NCBI GenBank assembly: GCA_945881865.1
Contig: CAMCVK010000001.1
Location: forward strand, 186,001-250,000
Reading direction: 5' to 3'
DNA: 64,000 nt
DNA from: Fimbriimonas ginsengisoli Gsoil 348
GTDB taxonomy: Bacteria; Armatimonadota; Fimbriimonadia; Fimbriimonadales; Fimbriimonadaceae
Every line of letters begins with the position of its first letter. The first letter of the stretch is position 1. A model generated the notes under the pieces. It was not told where the DNA came from, searched no databases, and was given only the letters and a program-made list of their open reading frames with translations. Positions 1-9,091 of the stretch are shown here, in pieces. The translations under genes were made by a program, and so were the position numbers.

Positions 1-147
1 TCCGCGCTGAAGGCCGCCGTCATGGTGGAAGACGTCGCCAAGACGTTGCTTCTCGCTCGGCAGCTTGGCGATCCACAACCAATACCCCCCGAAGAAGCCG
101 AAAAATGGTATGACCGATACCATAACCGTTATGGCCAGAATGGATAG
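1..147 (+). CDS. L-ribulose-5-phosphate 4-epimerase-like protein, C-terminal end only
   Basis: Frame 1 is open from the first base to a TAG at 145-147 and encodes the last 48 residues of a protein that begins outside the window. The end has the look of class II aldolase/AraD-type epimerases: a helix around 'VEDVAKTLLLARQLG', a 'PIPPEEAEKWYDRYH' stretch, and a terminal 'RYGQNG' that resembles the usual YYGQ ending of AraD/SgbE/UlaF. Family enzymes interconvert L-ribulose-5-phosphate and D-xylulose-5-phosphate, which would fit an organism eating plant pentoses. The stop codon lies inside the start region of the next gene, so the two are probably cotranscribed. The active-site region is not in the window, so the exact substrate cannot be given. 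Confidence 0.6.
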   Translation, partial: SALKAAVMVEDVAKTLLLARQLGDPQPIPPEEAEKWYDRYHNRYGQNG

Positions 148-2806
148 TTCTGCCGCAAGCCGGATAGCGGAGTTGCGAGCGCAGATCGAAGCGATTCACT
201 CCAAGGACCGGCTGGCTCCGGTTTGGGTGATCGTGCGTTCTGGCCGCCAGCTGGTGCCGCTGCGACGTCGCCTGGCTGACTTTGGAGCTGGCGGGCTGGC
301 GAACGTTCGGATCCACACGCTTCGCAGCCTGGCGGCCGATCTCGCCGCCGGACGTCTGGCCGAGCTCAACCGCTTCCCGCGCACACCTATGCAAGACCGT
401 GCCGCGACCGTTCGCGCCATGCGCGAAGTCGAAACTCAATTCACGCCGTTCAGGCTTTTGCCCGCGACCGTGTCTGCCGTTTTACGCACCGCGCAAGAGT
501 TGGAATCTACGAACCTGCGGGCCGAGGCCGACATCGCTGGCCTCTTTTCTCGCCTCGCCGCGGTGCGGGACTCCGTCGGCTACGGCGAGCAGGAGCTGTT
601 TGAAACCGCCGCTGCGCAACGAATGCCCGCGAAACTCATTTCGTTCCTCACGGAACGCGACCAAGCTCGGCTCTCCCCAGGCGAAACCAAATTCCTCAAG
701 GCCCTAGGAGACCTACCGTCAATTGCCGAACCGGAAGCGTCCCCAGAGATTGAGGCTTGGTGGATGCCAAGCGAAGATGCCGAAGCACGCGCTTGCACGG
801 CATCGATCCTTGAACATCTGCAGAACGGGATTCACGCCCATCGAATCGTCGTCCTCATGCCCGGTTATCGAACCGATGGCGGCCTCTTGCGCGAGCGCCT
901 AGAGAGCGCAGGCATTGCCTACCAAGACCGCCGGCACTACTCCAACTCGCCGGTCGCAATGTTGGTGTTTCGACTTTTCAACGGGAATTTCGCATTCGAG
1001 GACCTCGACGCGCTACTGACACTACTCCCGCTGGAAAAGCGCATCTGGCGCAAGCATCTGCGGGAAGCCAACGTTTTGAACGGCCTTGCGCCCGTGCTGG
1101 GTTACCTCACCGCCCGGCAGGCGCATGGAACGGAGACAACGGTGGGAGATTTGATCGTCTTCCTCGAACAGCTCCGCTCGCTCGGCGAGCCGCCGAAAAC
1201 CGGCACGTGGCCAGAGCACGTCACCTGGCATCGGGCCGCCGTTACTCTCGTTGGAACCACCGACGACCTGGCCGAACTCTTTGAGGAACTGACGAAAAAC
1301 GCCGCCGTCGATCCGATTGTCTCGCATGATGAGTACCGCCTCGCCTTTCAGTTGGCGATGGCCGACCTGCGTTCGTCGACGGCGCGAACTGGAGTCGTCT
1401 TGGGCGACCTCACCGAGGCAGGGGCCATCGAAGCCGACGTCGTCTTCGCGATTGGCCTAGGTGAGAGCCGAGTTTCGCAATCACCACTGGCAACCTCTTT
1501 GCTCACGCCCGCCGAGCGAGAGACCCTGGGTCTGCCCGAGGAGGATGCGAGTGCCGGCGTCCCCCGGGAGGATCTCTTCGCCGACCTGATGCATTCCGCG
1601 CCGCGCGTCGTGCTCTCGGCCCCGCGCACCCGCGCCGCTTCTGGCTCGGAGTCCCGTCCCGCCTGGGAGTTCCTCGCGGCCGTCGCAAAACTCACCGGCC
1701 ATGAGTCTGTCACTTTCGAAAACTTGGCGGAAATTCCTTCAAGCCCGCAGTTCCGTAATCCGGCGTCTCTCGGAGAAGATTTAGGTAACCGGCGGGCGAT
1801 CACCGAAACCGAATTCCGGCTCCAAAACAAGCAATTGCATCTGCCGCGAACCGAAGAAGCCATGGCCGCGCGAAGGAGCGAACGCTACTCCGTTTGGGAC
1901 GGCCACGTGCCGAAGGCCGGTGCCGCCGCGACCGCCAAGGAGCTATCCGCGACCGGAGTAGAAACTTATGCCGAATGCCCCTACCGGTTCTTTTTGTCCA
2001 GCGTTTTGCGCGTGGCCGAGACCGAAAAGGTGGAGCCGATGGATGCCGCCGACCGCATGGGCCTCGGGGAGTTTCTCCACGGCGTCCTCAAGGACTTCAA
2101 GTCGCAGGCTCCCGGCGACCAAAGCCTAGGTTCCCTGCGGACGCTCTTCGAGACCGCCGCCGAGGCATTCCAAGCGTTGGGCAAGGCCGGTCCAGAAAAG
2201 CTTTGGCAACACCAAAAGGGCCTCCTGTGGGAGGAACTGCAATACTTTTTCCTCGCTGACCATAAGAAGGCCGAGTTTTACCAGCAGCCCGTCCTCCTTG
2301 AGCGGGCGTTCCAGCGGCAACCGCTGTTCGATCTGGCTGGCGTCCTCTTTCGCGGCAAGATCGACCGCGTCGATAAAGATGCGAACGCAGATACGCATAT
2401 CTATGATTACAAACTGCGGGCGTCGAAGAAGGACGAGAAGGTAAGTGCGGAAGACCCGACCGGGGGCGGGCTTCGCTACCAGCTTCCCATCTATGCCGAA
2501 GCCATCGCCGGCGGCGAATCGGTCTCCGTCGCCTTCTGGCCGCTGACGGGCGACTCGCGAGGCGTCGTCAGCGAGATCGGATGGAACGATGAACTGCGTT
2601 CGAAGGTGATCGCCGAGCTAAGGCCGCGTATCACGGCGATGCAAAACGGCTACTTTCCGGCGGTGCCGGGCGTTGACAATTCGAACTGCGCCTACTGCCC
2701 GTTCGACCTGGTTTGCCCCGCAGACCGCGAACGTCGATTCGCCGAAAAGCGAGATCCGAAGGTCGCATTCTTAGTGCCACCAGAAGCCGAAGAGGGCCAG
2801 GAATGA
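140..2806 (+). CDS. addB: AddB-like PD-(D/E)XK nuclease with iron-sulphur cysteines
   Basis: About 888 aa. This is the likely B subunit of an AddAB-type helicase-nuclease that resects double-strand breaks. The C-terminal third carries a PD-(D/E)XK nuclease: a 'GKIDRVD' strand and a 'YDYK' motif near residues 740-760. It is framed by Cys about 612 ('AECPYRFF') and three Cys at about 849-860 ('CAYCPFDLVC'), the spacing of the AddB 4Fe-4S clasp. The N-terminal region has the helicase-like fold pattern but no GxGKT Walker A ('PVWVIVRSGRQ'), so ATPase activity is doubtful here. The frame is open further upstream (TTG 65, ATG 110, ATG 131). I chose ATG 140 because it overlaps the preceding stop and avoids antisense-like Pro/Lys codons. 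It is translationally coupled to addA by an ATGA overlap. Confidence 0.85.
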   Translation: MDSSAASRIAELRAQIEAIHSKDRLAPVWVIVRSGRQLVPLRRRLADFGAGGLANVRIHTLRSLAADLAAGRLAELNRFPRTPMQDRAATVRAMREVETQFTPFRLLPATVSAVLRTAQELESTNLRAEADIAGLFSRLAAVRDSVGYGEQELFETAAAQRMPAKLISFLTERDQARLSPGETKFLKALGDLPSIAEPEASPEIEAWWMPSEDAEARACTASILEHLQNGIHAHRIVVLMPGYRTDGGLLRERLESAGIAYQDRRHYSNSPVAMLVFRLFNGNFAFEDLDALLTLLPLEKRIWRKHLREANVLNGLAPVLGYLTARQAHGTETTVGDLIVFLEQLRSLGEPPKTGTWPEHVTWHRAAVTLVGTTDDLAELFEELTKNAAVDPIVSHDEYRLAFQLAMADLRSSTARTGVVLGDLTEAGAIEADVVFAIGLGESRVSQSPLATSLLTPAERETLGLPEEDASAGVPREDLFADLMHSAPRVVLSAPRTRAASGSESRPAWEFLAAVAKLTGHESVTFENLAEIPSSPQFRNPASLGEDLGNRRAITETEFRLQNKQLHLPRTEEAMAARRSERYSVWDGHVPKAGAAATAKELSATGVETYAECPYRFFLSSVLRVAETEKVEPMDAADRMGLGEFLHGVLKDFKSQAPGDQSLGSLRTLFETAAEAFQALGKAGPEKLWQHQKGLLWEELQYFFLADHKKAEFYQQPVLLERAFQRQPLFDLAGVLFRGKIDRVDKDANADTHIYDYKLRASKKDEKVSAEDPTGGGLRYQLPIYAEAIAGGESVSVAFWPLTGDSRGVVSEIGWNDELRSKVIAELRPRITAMQNGYFPAVPGVDNSNCAYCPFDLVCPADRERRFAEKRDPKVAFLVPPEAEEGQE

Positions 2807-5800
2807 TGCAACCCGAGGACCACGCGGCTCGATTACAGATAGAAACGAATCTGCACGAAACTATGTTTGTAGACGCCGGCGCCGGGACTGGCAAAACGAC
2901 CGCGCTCGTCGGCCGAATCTTCGCCCTCGTCACGCATCCCGACCCTGCCGTTCGCGTCCCGCTCAACCGAATCGCGGCGATCACGTTCTCGGAGAAAGCC
3001 GCTGCCGAACTGAAGGACCGCATGCGTGCGCGGCTCGAAGCCGCCGATGGCGACCGCCGGACGTTTGCGCAGGCAGCCCTCGCGGCCCTAGACGAAGCCG
3101 CCATCGAGACCCTACACGCCTTCGCCCTCCGGCTACTGAGGGCTACCCCACTACTTGCCGACCTGCCGCCAGGATTCAGCATCGCCGATGACGTCGAGGC
3201 GGGGTTTGAGCTCAACCGACGCTGGCGACGGCTGTTCGCGCGGCTTCTCGGCCACGACCACGTGGACGTTGCACTCCACCTCGGCCTGAACATTCTTCGG
3301 TTGGAGACGATTCATACTCGCCTCGCCGATAACTGGGACCGCTTTTCGGAGCCGATTCCGGTCGAGCCGATGCCAACCGCTGCCGAAGTCATGGAGGATC
3401 TGCGGGCGAAGTCCGACGAGATCGACGCGATCCTTCGCACATTCCGGCCGAGTCCAGATGACAAATTACTGCCAAAATTGCAGGACCTCCGACGGGACGT
3501 AGAAAGCCTCGACCCCGGCAACGAGTATCGGTTTTTTCCGGCGCTTGCCGCGATTGCCGCCCGCAAGGGGTTTAAAGTTGGCGCAAAGGGCAGCTGGCCG
3601 AACGGCGGATTAGACGAAGCCCGTTCCGCCGGAGTGTCTGTTCCCGAAGCCGCCAGCAACTGGCTAAACCGGTTCAAGAACTCTGCGTTCTCAGGTCTCA
3701 CCGAGACCCTTCGGCAGGAGGTCGTAGAGGCCGTTGAAGACCGCCGGGCCGCCGGGCGGCTCGAGTTCCTGGACCTTCTCGTTTTCGCCCGGGACCTATT
3801 GCGCGACAGCTGGGAGGCGAGGGAGGCGGCACGCCGTAAGTTCCACCGAATCTTCGTTGACGAGTTTCAGGACACCGATCCGCTTCAGATCGACCTAGTG
3901 AGTCACTTAGCTCGCCTCCATCCAGAAGCCGCCGAGACGCCCTGGCGAAACGCTCCGATTGCCCCGGGTCGCGCGTTTTTTGTTGGCGATCCCAAGCAGT
4001 CGATCTATCGATTCCGCCGCGCGGACCTGGAAGTCTTCAACGCGGTGCGCGACGAAGTCGTCGGAGCGTCGGTTCAACTCACCACCAACTTCCGATCCCG
4101 TCCGGAAATTCTCAGTTGGATCAACGGCTACTTTGGTGAGCTCTTCGCCGCCCCGGGCCAAGCCCGTTTCTCGCCACTCCGGCCCGGCCGAACCGTCGAA
4201 GACACAGGTCTCGACGCCGTCCGAATTTTCGGCCAGCTCCACGGTAGCGCCGCAGAAAGGCGCCGCGCGGAGGCAAGCGACGTGGCCGCCGAAATCGCGC
4301 GCCTTGTTGCCGGTGGAGTTTCTCCGGCCACTATCACGATTCTTTTTCCAGCCAGAACATCGCTCCCTTTCCTGGAAGTCGCGCTTGAGCGGCAGGCGAT
4401 TCCTTATTCCGTAGAGTCAAAAACGCAAGCGTTCGCCAGCCAGATCGCCCGCGATCTGGTGGCAATCTTAACCGCGATTTCGGACGTGACGGACGAAGTC
4501 GCGGCGATTGCCGCGCTCCGCACCGACGCCTTGGCGTGCTCCGACGCTGACCTTTTCGAGTTCGTCGCGCAAGGCGGCACGTGGGGCTCGGTTCCCTCGG
4601 AAGACCAAGGCGGCCAAGTCGCCGAAGCGCTTCGCTATCTCGAGGCTCTTCGAAAAGATTACGACGGCATGCCAGTGGCAAAAGTGGCCGAACGTGTTGC
4701 CCGAGACTGCCGGATGTTTGAGCGTGCGGCAGCCGATCGGCATCCGAAAGAGGCCATCCGTCGTCTCCGGCTGGTGCTGGACCAGGCGGAAGACTTCGAC
4801 CGCACGGTCGGCGGAACCGTGCCCGATTTTGTCCGGTGGATTGCCGCTCTGCGCGAGAGCGAGGCGAAGGCGTCGGTTGGCTCGGTGCCCGATCGCGACC
4901 ACCGCGCGGTCCGGTTGATGACGGTCCACGCGGCGAAGGGACTTGAATTCCCGATCACGTTCGTTCTCGGCTTTGGGGTCGGCGGTAGAAACTCCACCTG
5001 GAACGTTGCATGGTCGCCCGACGGCGAGTGCGCCCTCAAGATCGGTTCCAAGAACGCCCAGTTCGCCATCGGCGACGTCTCGGCCGTACAAGAACATGAA
5101 AAGGCGGCGGCCGAACTGGAGCGCGATCGACTCTTCTACGTTGCGGTGACCCGGGCGCGAGAGCGGCTCTACATCTCGGCCCACGCAAAAGCCTCAAAAC
5201 AACCTCCGCGACTTCTGGAAGAAGTCAACTGGGTTTCGGACCCGATTCTGCCGCAAACGCGAAGCGATTCGAAACCGAGCAGCTCGCCCGAATCGGCAAG
5301 CGAAGCCGAGTGGAGGGCCGCCCACGATCTCTTGCTTAGGTCCTGCCAGCAACGGTTCTCGGTTACCGCAACCGAGTTGGCCCGGCGCGACGTGCCGACC
5401 GATGATTTTGACTTCGAGCGCGAGCCGTCGCTGCCCTCATCTCGGTCGAAGGGGGCCGACTTTGGCCGTGCGGTCCATGGCGCCCTCCAGGCGGTGAATC
5501 TTGATTCCTCGGAAGATATCCAGAAGGTCGCCGCGCGGCAGGCCGCGTTGCACCGAGTTGAGGCCGGCCGAGTCGAAGCAATGGTGCGAAGGGCTCTCGC
5601 CTCGCCGCCGCTCATGAACAACCAAGGCAGGCGGCATCCGGAAGTGTTCTTGTCGCACTGGTTCGAAGGTGTTCTTCTAGAAGGCTTCTTGGACCTCCTC
5701 ATCGAGAATGGAAACGGCGAGTACCAGGTCATCGACTACAAAACGGACCGCAACGTGTCGGCAAGCGAGATCGACCGCGCGATGGAAACCTATCGCCTGC

Positions 5801-5970
5801 AGGCGGCTTGCTATTCCCTGCTGGTGCGCGAAGTCCTCGGCGCAAATCAGGTCGAGTGCCACTTCCTTTTCCTGGCGGCCGACCCGGCCGACGTTCGCAC
5901 CGTGACCGACCTTGACGCCGCCGAGGCCGACGTGCTGAAGAAACTGCGCTCGCTGCGAACGGATGGGTAA
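2803..5970 (+). CDS. addA: AddA-like UvrD-family helicase/exonuclease
   Basis: 1055 aa. ATP-dependent helicase subunit of the AddAB-type break-processing complex. Superfamily I motifs are visible in order: Walker A 'AGAGTGKTTALV' at about residues 25-36, 'DEFQDTDPLQ' (motif II), 'GDPKQSIYRFR' (III), 'TTNFRS' (IV), 'MTVHAAKGLEF' (V) and 'VTRARERL' (VI). A C-terminal PD-(D/E)XK nuclease is marked by 'GFLDLLIENG' and 'VIDYKTDR'. Length is typical for AddA. The start ATG at 2803 overlaps the addB stop (ATGA). An in-frame upstream extension to 2713 is just addB in another frame. Both subunits have a nuclease motif, which fits AddAB rather than RecBCD. Confidence 0.92.
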   Translation: MMQPEDHAARLQIETNLHETMFVDAGAGTGKTTALVGRIFALVTHPDPAVRVPLNRIAAITFSEKAAAELKDRMRARLEAADGDRRTFAQAALAALDEAAIETLHAFALRLLRATPLLADLPPGFSIADDVEAGFELNRRWRRLFARLLGHDHVDVALHLGLNILRLETIHTRLADNWDRFSEPIPVEPMPTAAEVMEDLRAKSDEIDAILRTFRPSPDDKLLPKLQDLRRDVESLDPGNEYRFFPALAAIAARKGFKVGAKGSWPNGGLDEARSAGVSVPEAASNWLNRFKNSAFSGLTETLRQEVVEAVEDRRAAGRLEFLDLLVFARDLLRDSWEAREAARRKFHRIFVDEFQDTDPLQIDLVSHLARLHPEAAETPWRNAPIAPGRAFFVGDPKQSIYRFRRADLEVFNAVRDEVVGASVQLTTNFRSRPEILSWINGYFGELFAAPGQARFSPLRPGRTVEDTGLDAVRIFGQLHGSAAERRRAEASDVAAEIARLVAGGVSPATITILFPARTSLPFLEVALERQAIPYSVESKTQAFASQIARDLVAILTAISDVTDEVAAIAALRTDALACSDADLFEFVAQGGTWGSVPSEDQGGQVAEALRYLEALRKDYDGMPVAKVAERVARDCRMFERAAADRHPKEAIRRLRLVLDQAEDFDRTVGGTVPDFVRWIAALRESEAKASVGSVPDRDHRAVRLMTVHAAKGLEFPITFVLGFGVGGRNSTWNVAWSPDGECALKIGSKNAQFAIGDVSAVQEHEKAAAELERDRLFYVAVTRARERLYISAHAKASKQPPRLLEEVNWVSDPILPQTRSDSKPSSSPESASEAEWRAAHDLLLRSCQQRFSVTATELARRDVPTDDFDFEREPSLPSSRSKGADFGRAVHGALQAVNLDSSEDIQKVAARQAALHRVEAGRVEAMVRRALASPPLMNNQGRRHPEVFLSHWFEGVLLEGFLDLLIENGNGEYQVIDYKTDRNVSASEIDRAMETYRLQAACYSLLVREVLGANQVECHFLFLAADPADVRTVTDLDAAEADVLKKLRSLRTDG

Positions 5971-5973
5971 GGT

Positions 5974-8900
5974 TTGCCTACCTTGCGCGCCATCCTACTC
6001 CTTCCTCTCCTTCTCGTTTTCGCCCCGCATTCGACAGCCCAGCGTGCGACGCCGACCGCTGAACTAAACCTCGCCCGCGTTGAAGGTCTCAAGTGGCGGC
6101 AGATCGGGCCGTTTCGCGGCGGACGCTCGCTCGCCGCGTCTGGTTCCGTCGCACGACCCAAGGAGTTCTATTTCGGCGCGACCGGGGGCGGACTATGGAA
6201 GTCGGTCGACGCCGGAGCGAACTGGAAGCCGGTCTCGGATGGATTCTTTGGCACCGCCTCGGTCGGCGCGGTTGCGATTTCGGCCTCGAACCCTGACGTG
6301 GTGTACGCCGGAACCGGTGAGCGCGACATCCGGGGCAACATCTCGCACGGCGATGGCGTTTACAAGACGACCGACGGCGGCAAAACCTGGCGCAACATCG
6401 GCCTCGGCGCGACTCAGACCATCTCCAAGATTGCCGTCCATCCAACGAATCCGGACATCGCGTATGTGGCCGCGCTCGGACCGGTCTACGCGCACCCCGG
6501 GGTTGCTCCTTCGAACGATCGCGGAATCTACAAAACCACGAACGGCGGGACCACCTGGAACAAAGTGCTGGATGGACTTCCCTTCGCAGGTGCGGTAGAT
6601 CTGAAAATGGATCCCTCGAACCCGGACGTTCTCCTGGCCTCGACCTGGGAAGCTTGGCGTTCGCCGTATATGCTGAATAGCGGCGGGCCTGGCTCGCGAC
6701 TCTGGAAATCCACCAACGGCGGAACCGACTGGACGGACCTCACGCGTCGCCCCGGCCTCCCTACCGGCCTCGTTGGCAAGATCGGCGTCACCATCTCCCC
6801 CGCCGATCCAAAGCGATATTGGGCGATCGTCGAATCGACGGAAGGCGGCATTTTCCGAACCGACGATGCCGGCGAAACCTGGCAGAAAACCAACGACAAC
6901 CGCAACTACCGACAGCGCGCCTGGTACTACAACCATCTCACCGCCGACCCGAAAGACCGCGATACGGTCTACGTGCTCAACGTCGGGATGGGGAAATCGA
7001 CGGACGGCGGAAAGACGTTTTCTGGCTTTCGCGGCACCCACAGCGACAACCACGACCTGTGGATCGCCCCTGACGACCCGAGCCGCATCATTAATGCGAA
7101 CGACGGCGGCGCGTCCGTAACGCTTGATGGCGGCAAGACGTGGTCCGCGCAGGACATGCCGACCGCGCAGATGTATCACGTTTCCACCGACAACGCGTTT
7201 CCCTACCGCATCCTGGGCGCTCAGCAAGATAACAGCACGGTGCGAATTCCCAGCCGAACCACCCGCGCCGGCATCCGGGAGACCGACTGGACGAGCACGG
7301 CAGGCGGCGAGAGCGGCTATGTATCAGCGAAGCCAGACCGACCCGACCTCGTTTTCGGTGGAAGCTACGGTGGCGACCTCAGCTGGTTCGATCACCAAAC
7401 TCAGCAGAGCCGCAGCGTCGACCCCTGGCCGGATAACCCAATGGGCCACGGCGCGAAAGATCTCGTCCACCGATTCCAGTGGACGTACCCCATCGTTTTC
7501 TCTCCGCATAACCCGAACGAGCTCTACGTTTGCTCGCAGTACGTTCTCAAGTCGACCAACCTCGGCCAGTCGTGGAAGCGAATCAGCCCGGACCTTACGC
7601 GAAACGAGCGCAGCACAATGGAGCCGAGCGGCGGCCCAATCACGAAGGACAACACCAGCGTCGAGTACTACGGCACGGTCTTCACCCTTGCCGAGTCGCC
7701 GTTGAAGCGCGGCGTTCTGTGGGCGGGCAGCGACGACGGCCTCATCCACGTTTCGCAAAACGGCGGCAAGAGCTGGACGAACGTGACCCCGTCCGGCATG
7801 CCACGCCAAGGCCTCGTCAGCATGATCGAAGCCTCGCCGTTTGCCGCCGGAACCGCCTTCGCCGCCGTTGATCACCACGAAAACAACGACTTCGCGCCGT
7901 ACGCGTATCGGACCGACGACTTTGGCAAAACCTGGACGAAGATCGTCACGGGATTCCCGCGAAACACGTTTCTCCGCGTGATTCGAGAAGACCGCCGGGT
8001 TCCCGGCCTGCTCTACGCCGGAACAGAAACCGGAATTTTTATCAGCGGGAATGGCGGCGCAAAGTGGCAACCGTTCTCGCTCAACTTGCCGGTGACCCCG
8101 GTCCACGACCTAGCTTGGAAGGAGGACGACCTCGTCGCCGCCACCCACGGACGTGGGTTCTGGGTGTTGGATGACCTCTCGCCGATCCAGGCGCTCGCCG
8201 CCGGTCGCGGAAACGGTGACGCCGTATTGTTCCCACCTCGAGCCGGTTACAACGTGTTCTGGGGCGGCAACGGCGGATCGAAAGCGGGTGATAACCCGCC
8301 CAGCGGCCTCGTTCTGAACTACTACTTGGGCACCGAGGCGAAGGACATCCAGCTGACGGTGACCGACTCCAAGGGCGAAGTCGTCGCGAAGCTGAACCCG
8401 CCGAAGTCGGCGGGCTTCCACCGGCTTTCCACCGGTCTCCAATATCCCTCGTGGACCTCGGTTCCGCGAATGATCCTGTGGGGCGCGTTCCCGTCGCCCG
8501 TCACAGCGCCGCCCGGTAAATATACGGTCACGCTTACCGTCGGTGGAGTCAAACAAAACGCAACGGCCATCATGCGGCGCGATCCTCGCTCCATCGCGAC
8601 TGATGCCGACCTGATCGCTCAAACCAAGTTCTTGCGCGAGGTCGCGGCCTCGATGACGGAGGCAAACCAATCGATCGTGCGGATCCGAAAGTTCCGAACG
8701 AAGATCGAAGAGACGCTGGCGACCGCGCCATCGGCCGAAACGACTGCTTTCGTCGGGCAGCTGACCACCATCGAGGAGGCACTTTATCAAACCAAGAACC
8801 AAAGTGGCCAAGACCCGCTGAACTATCCGATCCGGCTAAACAACCGAATTGGGGCATTGTTCAACGTGGTTCAAAACGGCGACGGCCGACCGACCGCGCA

Positions 8901-9045
8901 GGCGGTCGAGGTATTCCAGGGGCTGAAAGCTGAGCTGCTCGTTCAAACCAAGCGCCTCGCCACGTTGCTGGGCAAGTCGCTGACAGAGCTCACCGCGGCG
9001 CGACAAAAGGCCGGGCTTCCGCCCCTCGAAGAGCCAAAAAGCTGA
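5974..9045 (+). CDS. Secreted VPS10/BNR-type beta-propeller protein
   Basis: 1023 aa. A signal peptide ('LLLPLLLVFAPHSTAQ') is followed by 'WRQIGPFRGGRS' and many Asp-box/BNR repeats of the S-x-D-x-G-x-x-W type (for example 'TTDGGKTW', 'STNGGTDW', 'RTDDAGETW'). Together these form the double propeller of sortilin-like (VPS10) proteins. The last 250 residues are a beta-sandwich then a helical segment. Annotations often call such proteins glycosyl hydrolases, but no catalytic acid pair is evident, and binding of extracellular protein or glycan is as likely. The start is TTG at 5974 (or TTG 5983), four nt after the addA stop; no ATG is available before the signal peptide. The gene seems to be the last of the addBA transcription unit but its function need not be related. 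Confidence 0.75.
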   Translation: MPTLRAILLLPLLLVFAPHSTAQRATPTAELNLARVEGLKWRQIGPFRGGRSLAASGSVARPKEFYFGATGGGLWKSVDAGANWKPVSDGFFGTASVGAVAISASNPDVVYAGTGERDIRGNISHGDGVYKTTDGGKTWRNIGLGATQTISKIAVHPTNPDIAYVAALGPVYAHPGVAPSNDRGIYKTTNGGTTWNKVLDGLPFAGAVDLKMDPSNPDVLLASTWEAWRSPYMLNSGGPGSRLWKSTNGGTDWTDLTRRPGLPTGLVGKIGVTISPADPKRYWAIVESTEGGIFRTDDAGETWQKTNDNRNYRQRAWYYNHLTADPKDRDTVYVLNVGMGKSTDGGKTFSGFRGTHSDNHDLWIAPDDPSRIINANDGGASVTLDGGKTWSAQDMPTAQMYHVSTDNAFPYRILGAQQDNSTVRIPSRTTRAGIRETDWTSTAGGESGYVSAKPDRPDLVFGGSYGGDLSWFDHQTQQSRSVDPWPDNPMGHGAKDLVHRFQWTYPIVFSPHNPNELYVCSQYVLKSTNLGQSWKRISPDLTRNERSTMEPSGGPITKDNTSVEYYGTVFTLAESPLKRGVLWAGSDDGLIHVSQNGGKSWTNVTPSGMPRQGLVSMIEASPFAAGTAFAAVDHHENNDFAPYAYRTDDFGKTWTKIVTGFPRNTFLRVIREDRRVPGLLYAGTETGIFISGNGGAKWQPFSLNLPVTPVHDLAWKEDDLVAATHGRGFWVLDDLSPIQALAAGRGNGDAVLFPPRAGYNVFWGGNGGSKAGDNPPSGLVLNYYLGTEAKDIQLTVTDSKGEVVAKLNPPKSAGFHRLSTGLQYPSWTSVPRMILWGAFPSPVTAPPGKYTVTLTVGGVKQNATAIMRRDPRSIATDADLIAQTKFLREVAASMTEANQSIVRIRKFRTKIEETLATAPSAETTAFVGQLTTIEEALYQTKNQSGQDPLNYPIRLNNRIGALFNVVQNGDGRPTAQAVEVFQGLKAELLVQTKRLATLLGKSLTELTAARQKAGLPPLEEPKS

Positions 9046-9053
9046 CACAAAAA

Positions 9054-9084
9054 CGGGTGTTCTGACCAATAGTCAGAACACCCG
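9054..9084 (-). terminator. Rho-independent terminator of the DEAD-box helicase gene
   Basis: A perfect 13-bp inverted repeat (CGGGTGTTCTGAC and its complement) with a 5-nt loop. Read on the minus strand it is followed directly by TTTTTGTG. It starts 8 nt after the helicase stop codon. On the plus strand there is no T-run, so it is mainly a terminator for the minus-strand gene, though the stem may also slow readthrough from the propeller gene. Confidence 0.85.
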
Positions 9085-9091
9085 CTGGCAA

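Noticed and set aside
6193-7227. 344-codon minus-strand open frame opposite the beta-propeller gene
   Set aside because: Antisense shadow of repeated Asp-box sequence; no domain signal.
5974-9045. Sialidase/neuraminidase
   Set aside because: Asp boxes alone do not show sialidase activity; the Arg triad and Tyr/Glu pair of sialidases were not found.
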